From the NCBI GenBank assembly GCA_032719365.1, contig CM064872.1, positions 45,306,252-45,370,251 on the forward strand: DNA of 64,000 nt, in the 5' to 3' direction. Made by a program: the position numbers and the translations under genes. A model generated the notes under the pieces. The model had not been told where the DNA came from and ran no database searches. It saw only the letters and a program-made list of their open reading frames with translations. Position 1 is the first letter of the stretch. Every line of letters begins with the position of its first letter. Source of the stretch: Prinsepia uniflora. Taxonomy: Eukaryota; Streptophyta; Magnoliopsida; Rosales; Rosaceae. Positions 57,699 through 64,000 of the stretch are shown one piece after another.

Positions 57699-57710
57699 CC
57701 CCCCCCCCCC
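57699..57710. repeat. Poly-C homopolymer (12 C)
   Basis: Within the older solo LTR, at a position where copies carry the GGGCC-type units. Confidence 0.9.
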
Positions 57711-57888
57711 ATCATCATCAATCAACCGAGTCTTTCAAATTAAAACAAGATCCAGCCATATACTGGGTCTTTAAACCCAAAACCAAGTATCAACCGGTCT
57801 TTAATCCCAAAACCAAGTGAAAGTCATATAAAGTCCAAAAATACATCAAAAATCAAATTCCAAAACCAAATCCGAAATCATCATTTAA

Positions 57889-60800
57889 TGTAAGGACCCG
57901 TCCCAAATTCCTAGATTAGATTAGTGACTAATCACGATTAGTGAGGCTAATCCGTTATTAGTAGAGCGAAATCGGACGAACGATGCAAAATGACCGTTTT
58001 GCCCCTAATGGTGGCAAACCGTTGACTTTTCAATCGGGTGGTCAAATGGACTTTGACCGATGACCGTGACGTAGTTCGTGACGTCACGAGTTCATAGACA
58101 GGTGGCACGTTCAATTCCGACGTTCGAGGAGGAAGTTATGACGTTCGGAAGTTTAGGGGCATTTTGGTAATTTTGGATAAAAGGGGTCAAATGTTGACTT
58201 TTTGACCGGGAGGTCCGATGGCCGAGGGCCGAAGACCGTTACGTAGATGGGGATGATACGAATTCGTAGACAGGCGGCACGTCGAATTCGGACGTTCGAC
58301 GGCGAAGTTACGGTTCACGGAAGTTCTAGGTTACTATTCACAACGGCACGTTTTACGAGACAAAAAGTGCAGTTTTGTCTCTAGTGGGCCCAGATATTTG
58401 TCCTGATGCCCAATGGATGAGTGACAAGTGTCATCCATCCAATGGACACCAATTTCATTCATGCATCAAACCCCTTAACCGTGCATCCATTTCTCCCATT
58501 TTTTTCCCAAACCAACCCGATCACCATTTCTCACCCAAACACCAAACCCTTCCCTTGTAACCATAACTGAGACCAGAGGGTGAGAGAGGAGGACTAAGGA
58601 CAGCAGCTGGTGGCTGGAACCGCCGTGGGCAGTGGCGGGAACCCAGAACCCGAGCGGGTACCCGGTAAGCCCATTTTCAATTTTTGCGTGGATTTTGATG
58701 TTATGGATTGATTTGGACGATTGGTTTGAGTTAAATAGGTTGTTAGGGAGTTGTTAGCGGAGTTTTGGTGGTGGTTGGACGTCGGGGAAGCCCTGGGAGG
58801 TTTCGGGAAAATTGAACCGTAAGGTTCAAAATTGAACCGGTCGGATTTCAAAGACTTTAGGTAGTTTTGTTAATTGGGTTAGATAGGAAATGAAGAAATA
58901 GGAATTTAGGAATTGGAATGGAAGAAAACGGACCGAAAATGAGGGAGAAGGAGACCTGGACCGGTTACGCCGGTCCAAGTTGCAGGAAAAACCAGACCGG
59001 ACCGGTTCGGACCGGTCTGACCGATGTAGGGGATGACAGGTGACGTCATCCTACTGACGTCATCATGTCAGGGATGACGTCAGCATTGTCAGATCTGACA
59101 ATGTCAGCTGACATGTCAGAAAATGGGCCAATAGGAGTGCGACACGTGTCACATGTCAGTGCACAGTCAGCACTGACATGTCAGTGACGTGGCCCAATCA
59201 GGGGCTGACGCGGGGCACAGACGTGGACCAGTGCCGTGATGACACGTGGCACATGTCAGACTGCCACGTGGCACTGACAGCACAGTGACATGGACCAATG
59301 GGAGCATGACACGTGGCACCTCTCAGAGTCTGACATGTTAGACCTGACAGCTGTCAGATGACGTCATGCTGACGTCAGCGATGACGTCAGCAGGTACTGT
59401 AGCTGGCGCGTGAAGTCCACGCGCAGCCACTTCCGGTGGTACGTGAGGGCGCGTGGCAGGGAATCTGGGGAAGGTTCCAACATACAAAATCTTCTATTCG
59501 ATGTAACGAACATTTTGGGACTGGTTTCGTGTCGATCGGACACCGTCTCGATATGTTTCGGGGCATCAGAAAGTTTAGGTTCAGGATTAAAAATAGTTAA
59601 AAATACGGGAAAATTACGGGGTTTTGGTAGGAGGTTAATTAAGTAGTTAGTAACCTTCTATTACGATTTGGACAGGTTTGCGAGTCCCGGTGATGGTGAT
59701 CGGCTCGGGGAGCCGTATGGCACGCAAATCGAGGCGGCAGCTCGGACGGTCTGTGAGTGGACCTTGTTTTCTAAATTGGTGCATGCATAAATGTTTATTA
59801 TATGTTTTATTACTTGTTTGATGATGCCATGGGTGCATTTTTATGTGGTTACGTATAAGCACGTATTTCAAGGTTTCGGCCTTATACGGTGCTTATACGG
59901 GTCTGTATTTCTTATTGGTTTTAATGAAATGGCTTTGGATTTATAAAAGGATAAACTCGGGTATGAGACCCATTTGGTTTTGTCTCGGGCATATGACCCC
60001 AGCTTTCGGGCACTGTGCCCAGCTGATGTCATATGTTCGGGCACGAGACCCAGTTATTTCACTGTTTATGATTTCGGGTCAGGGACCCTAGATAGATTTC
60101 CAAGTTCATGACGGTTTATGGGAACCGGCATGAACCTTTGTCAGGTCATTCTGGTTCTTGACGGTTTATGGGGACCGGCATGAACCCTGGTTATGTTATT
60201 ACGGTACATGACGGTTTATGGGAACCGGCATGTTACCTGATTATGAATATTATGGATCATGACGGTTCAGGGGAACCGGACATGAATGTTTATGTTATGT
60301 ATATATATGTTCATCTACCTTCCTTTACATGTTCTACTATCTCCTCCGGGGAGGGTCGTTGGCCTGGGTGGACCCCGGAGTAGTCACGGAGCACCGACTG
60401 AGTGGAGTCACCCCCCAGTTGGGTTCCTTACTCTCAGGAAGGCTATGGTTACTATTACCTCGAGTAGGATCAGTGGTCTGCGGACATTGACCTTGACTTT
60501 GAGAAGACTCGGATTGAGACCCTAGTAGCACGCGCGTAGCTTTGGATACCGTGACAGGATTGGTTGTGTGACTTATATGTATATATGATATATGATATGT
60601 GGTGTGCACAGGTGTGCACAAGATTTGAGCTGTGGCTCGTGTACTTGGTTTCTTCATGGTTTGGGGCCGAGTCCCTTACGGATTTGGGCAGTGGCCCGTA
60701 TGGTCGTTTTCATTGTGGTCCTTTCGACCTTGGTTTATATCTGCTTTGGGCTTAGTCCCACATATGGTTTGTTTTGGATAAATGGTTTTCGAATGCATGC

Positions 60801-61079
60801 ATGCTTTTTAGTGAGGGGTACAAATGTCTTCTTATTAAATGTTTTTATAAACTCTTGTTTTGTCCACTCACAGTTTTTAATGTTTTGACTGCCCTTCAGG
60901 TTGACATCGGATGTGGACTGTAGCAGAGACCGAGATATCACATTACTCTTCCGGATCCTGGCGTACTCTGATAGCCCGGGAGGGCAAAGGTCGAAATTAT
61001 CCCTTATCTGACACTCCGTGTCAGACGGGAGCAGGGTCATCCCGCACTAATCCCGGGGGGATTGGGATGGGTCCTGTCA
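57889..61079 (+). mobile_element. Solo LTR of the LTR-A family, TSD TTTAA
   Basis: 3191 bp, TGTAAGGACCCGTCCC...GGGATGGGTCCTGTCA, with exact TSDs TTTAA at 57884-57888 and 61080-61084. It has the damaged hairpin near 58415-58440, donor-like CCGGTAAGC at 58662-58670, a second TGACGTCA/TGTCAG-rich region, GACTGGTTTCGTGTCGATCG at 59519-59538, repeats of TGACGGTTTATGGGRACCGG at 60109-60260, and acceptor AG at 60898-60899. No coding sequence is seen. Confidence 0.93.
59041..59389. promoter_or_regulatory. Second TGACGTCA / TGTCAG motif array
   Basis: Six TGACGTCA octamers (the first at 59041-59048, the last at 59382-59389) are mixed with many CTGACATGTCAG, GACACGTGTC and GCCACGTGGC units, all palindromic or nearly so. 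The array lies about 375 bp downstream of the donor-like site, the same relative place as 9604-9759. Confidence 0.7.
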
Positions 61080-62816
61080 TTTAAAATCTCAATTCCAATC
61101 CGGAAATCACTTTAGAACAGAAATCACGTTTATTGAAACCACTTTTATGAATTAGGTCTCAAGCCCGAAATCACTTTCCAAAATCCATTTCTAAACCATT
61201 GAAATCAAATCATATGTCACATCCCAAAATCATGTCATCGAAACCAGTATCAAATCACAGCATAAAAGCATATCTGGTAAAACGTGCAAAATGTAAATAT
61301 ATCAAATTACGTCTAAAACCGAAATAATAAAGATCATAAACGTATAAAGCACATATAGAAAACATAAAACATTTATGCATGCATCATAATTTGGAAAACA
61401 AAGTCCACTCACAGACCATTTGCGATGCCGCCTCGATACACGTGCAATATGTTGTTCCTGGCTAATCCACTATAACCGGACTTCACGAACCTGTCCAAAT
61501 CACATTATAGGGTCACTAACCACTCCAATATACTTCCACTAAATCCCCGTATTTTCCCTGAATTTTTAACTATTTTTAAATTATCCCTTAAATCTTCGGA
61601 CATCCCGAATCATATTGAAACGATGTTTGATTATCTCGAAACCTGTGCCAAAATGATCGTTACATCAAAATAAGTAAGTTTCATGTTAACCTCACCTTAG
61701 GACGAAGCACCATGCGCCCTCACGCGCCTACAACCCGATTCAATCCCTATAAATTTCAACTCGATTTCTTCAATTGATTAAGCTAATCGTATCTTTTTAA
61801 CCTTAATTAAAGGTCTGTAAGTTTAATTTCACAATCCCTTACCTCGAAGGCATTCGACTAAACCTAGAAATTTCGAAGTATGTTCATCATTTGATCCCTT
61901 CAATTCTCAGTGATTCCTTCAAATTGATTCGTTCATAAGCTTCGCAGGATCTATTCACATGTGCTTGCAATCTCAATTGCAACCTTCATTCTCTCCAACC
62001 ATTCCAACTCAACTTGAATTTCCTAAACTGTATATAGGTTCCATCTGGGCTCGTCTCTTCACCATTCCCCTCAATTTCGATCCCATTCGAATCCTTTAAG
62101 TTCCCATAAGCTCATCCTCATCTCTGTTTCCATCAATTAACCATACAATTCAGAATTCAATCCCAAGTTTCAATTCAAGGTTTTGGGTGGGGTTTCGTGT
62201 TTATTTAGTTTTTCTTCCCCTTCTCCTTTCTATTTCCTCACGATTTCATACTCTCAATGCTAATTTGAGTCTCACGGTTTCAGTTGAGGGGGTTGATTGT
62301 TGCCTTAGATCAATCCCACCCATCCTCTGTTTTTGTCTCAATAATCATACACGTCCAATCTTCCAATTTATCTCATTATCTAATTCATCCACCGTAATCC
62401 ACCGCTCAGATAGATGTCCATGCAATGAAAGTGACAGATGTCATTGAATGAACTAAATGATTCATTAAACATGGCCGAATCAGCCAATGCCTAGTCAAAT
62501 TACCATTTTGCCCCTCCTTAACATAATTACCAAAATGCCCTCCATAGTTCTAGACTTGTAACTTTTCCATCTGGACTCCGATTTACGCATGCCCCTGTCT
62601 ACGGATTCGGCGTCCCGAGACCTACCCAACGGTCTCCTCAGAAAGTTTAAAAAGTGTCCCGAATGAAAAGTCAACTTTTGCCCCCTTCTCTAAGGGCAAA
62701 ATAGTCATTTTGCGTCATCCGTCCGAAATTACTTAACTAATCACCGATTAATCTCACTAATTCGTCATTAATTACTAATCGAATTGCAAAATTCCCGGAC
62801 GGGTCGTTACAAAGGA

Positions 62817-62945
62817 TGCAGCAGCAGTCTTACCCCATGGTCCAACAGCTCGGTATAGAATAACGCCATACTAGCCGGGGGATTACTCGGTCTTTCATTC
62901 CTTATCGGTAGTCACGTGTCACCGACTCAGGCACGCCGAATTCTA
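62817..62945 (-). pseudogene. Transposase_28-like domain exon, upstream half
   Basis: Bases 62890-62817 on minus read PSNPPASMALFYTELLDHGV then RLLLHPWL, joining directly to the frame at 57018. Upstream, 62944-62906 reads IEFGVPESVTRDYR then a stop, in a shifted frame. The motif order (FGVP ... PP ... LHP) is that of the start of the PF04195-type domain. At least one frameshift lies between the two blocks. Confidence 0.6.
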
Positions 62946-62947
62946 TC

Positions 62948-63391
62948 TGCATTTTCATCAAACCTTCTCGGCCTCCTTGTTGACCATTTCGTCCACAGTA
63001 AAGGCGGCCCGTTCTATCATAACTGCATCCAACACTGACTCATCACTGGTCGGTTTTCTCTTGTTCAACCGCACGGAACCGTTATCTTGGTCGTGGGTCA
63101 ACTTCAACGCCTGGTATACCCCTACTATCATTATCATCTCGGCATCCACCAGGAAGTTCCCACCGCCCGATCGATCGGCCACTTCAACCCCTGCGCCCGT
63201 TTCCATTTTTTCGCTTGAGGACTCGGCTGTATCATGTATCGAGTGTGTTCTATTTTGTGCTTCGACCTAGAGGGCCTCGTCCTTACTCCCAGAAACGGGA
63301 ATGAGAACCTGCACATTACTGTCTGACGACTCACCACCCTGTGAGTCGTAGCACTTTCCCTCAATAACCAAGTCACTATCCCCAGGACATC
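62948..63391 (-). pseudogene. Candidate upstream exon, function unknown
   Basis: On minus an acceptor-like TTTTTTTTTGTAG precedes 63391. The frame then reads DSDLVIEGKCYDSQGGESSD and VLIPVSGSKDEAL, a TAG, then THSIHDTAESSSEK, DAEMIMIVGVYQALKLTHDQ and VMIERAAFTVDEMVNKEAEK to 62960. It is acidic, Ser-rich and coherent apart from one stop. I do not recognise the family. It could be the N-terminal part of the Transposase_28-type gene or the end of an upstream one. Confidence 0.4.
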
Positions 63392-64000
63392 TACAAAAAA
63401 AAAGGGAAAACACAACTCAGAAGACCCACTCGGGACATCTCATGACCAGTTCTTCACCAAATCCTAATTTAATCGACAAATTGGACTCAATGGGTGCTTA
63501 CCGTGTTTTTTCACGAAGGAGCTGTTGGTCAAAAATAGCACCGCCGTACGCACTGTCGCCAAGAGCTAATCGAAAATCGCCTCATATTGATAGAGCTCGG
63601 TACAGACTACGAGGCGTCACCACTCTCAGTGGCCAACTACCCACAGATCTTACTGACCCGTGTCAACCATCCTGCCGAGGGAGGCCAACAGTCATTCCCA
63701 ACTCCACCACCTACCTATCACAGGTCTCACCGAGATAGGTACACCGCTCAGTGTCCACCACTTCCAACATGCAAAGGAACACCCCTCCCCCTCCCCCCCC
63801 CCCCCCCCCCACCAACCTAAAGGGCTCCATGGCCGAGCCAGATACACCGCTCATTTTTTTCCAGCCAACACAGGGCTGGGCCCTCCTCACCGACCGTGGT
63901 GCCACCACCGAGCTACAGTCAGAACATGACCGACCAAGCTAGCTCAGCCGAGACACCTTCTCTTGAGACCGACCACTTCCCACTTTTCTGCCATGACCGA
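63392..64000. other. Right end of the window, no assignable gene
   Basis: Likely intron or upstream part of the same transposon. Overlapping short frames on both strands exist but none shows a motif. A run of 18 C lies at 63793-63810, with C-rich flanks. Confidence 0.4.
63793..63810. repeat. Poly-C homopolymer (18 C)
   Basis: An uninterrupted C run preceded by CCCCTCCCCCT. It produces spurious Pro-rich or Gly-rich frames on both strands. Confidence 0.95.

Larger units (their letters stand above)
57019..62811 (-). mobile_element. Solo LTR of the LTR-A family, TSD AAGGA, itself interrupted
   Basis: The two parts 57019-57888 and 61085-62811 (about 2.6 kb) make one LTR on minus, from TGTAACGACCCGTCCGG (complement ending 62811) to a decayed GGGTCCTTTCA (complement starting 57019). 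The TSDs AAGGA at 57014-57018 and 62812-62816 are exact. It inserted into the Transposase_28-like exon. A younger solo LTR sits inside it at 57889-61079. Confidence 0.88.

Noticed and set aside
63711..63942. Poly-Pro and poly-Gly frames around the 18-C run.
   Set aside because: They are produced by the homopolymer in several frames at once.

Overview
This window is plant nuclear DNA, almost certainly from a eudicot, and it is a dense nest of retrotransposons. I find no intact host gene, tRNA, rRNA, CRISPR array or bacterial-type operon. The evidence for a plant is: LTRs with 5-bp target-site duplications (TSDs), primer-binding sites for plant tRNA-Asp and initiator tRNA-Met, an Athila/Tat-type Ty3/gypsy gag relic, Cassandra-type TRIM elements carrying 5S-rRNA-derived sequence, a hAT-type MITE with an 8-bp TSD, and heavy C-to-T decay. 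The family cannot be fixed from the sequence; a woody eudicot such as Rosaceae is only a guess.

The dominant component is one LTR family, called 'LTR-A' here. Its LTRs are 2.5-3.2 kb, begin TGTRACGACCCGTCC and end GGGACGGGTCCTGTCA, so the two ends form an inverted repeat. It occurs as three two-LTR elements with non-coding 0.5-3.6 kb interiors (LARD-like): 16356-25498 on minus, 29810-36668 on plus and 42848-51650 on plus. It also occurs as four TSD-flanked solo LTRs (8270-11132, 11863-14911, 57019-62811 and 57889-61079) and as truncated copies (4365-7883, 15795-27157, about 27720-28845 and 54683-55840). The primer-binding site is initiator tRNA-Met, and the 3' end (GACGAAATTCTTTAAGGGG then the LTR) is the hallmark of plant chromovirus-type Ty3/gypsy elements, but no gag-pol is left.

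Layout. 1-3773: 5' LTR, tRNA-Asp PBS and decayed interior of an Athila-like non-autonomous element. 3774-4364: Cassandra TRIM on minus. 4365-7883: truncated LTR-A copy containing a Cassandra solo LTR and an 847-bp tandem duplication. 7884-27700: an Athila-like element on minus, split by two solo LTR-A copies and by a truncated LTR-A that itself received the best preserved LARD. 27720-28845: decayed LTR-A. 28846-53380: a complete Athila-like element with TSD GTACG, into which a hAT MITE and two LARDs have inserted. 53386-54682: relics including a fragment of reverse transcriptase. 54683-55840: truncated LTR-A. 55841-64000: a decayed intron-containing transposon gene on minus with a Transposase_28 ('putative gypsy type transposon')-like domain, split by a solo LTR-A that contains a younger solo LTR-A.

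The TSDs give a relative order. The Athila-like elements and the Transposase_28 gene are the old substrate, LTR-A copies came later, and the 16356-25498 LARD and the 57889-61079 solo LTR are among the last arrivals. The most unusual signals lie inside the LTR-A family: clustered TGACGTCA palindromes, a 12-bp-arm hairpin just upstream of a candidate TATA box, and a conserved splice donor/acceptor pair suggesting a leader intron inside the LTR.
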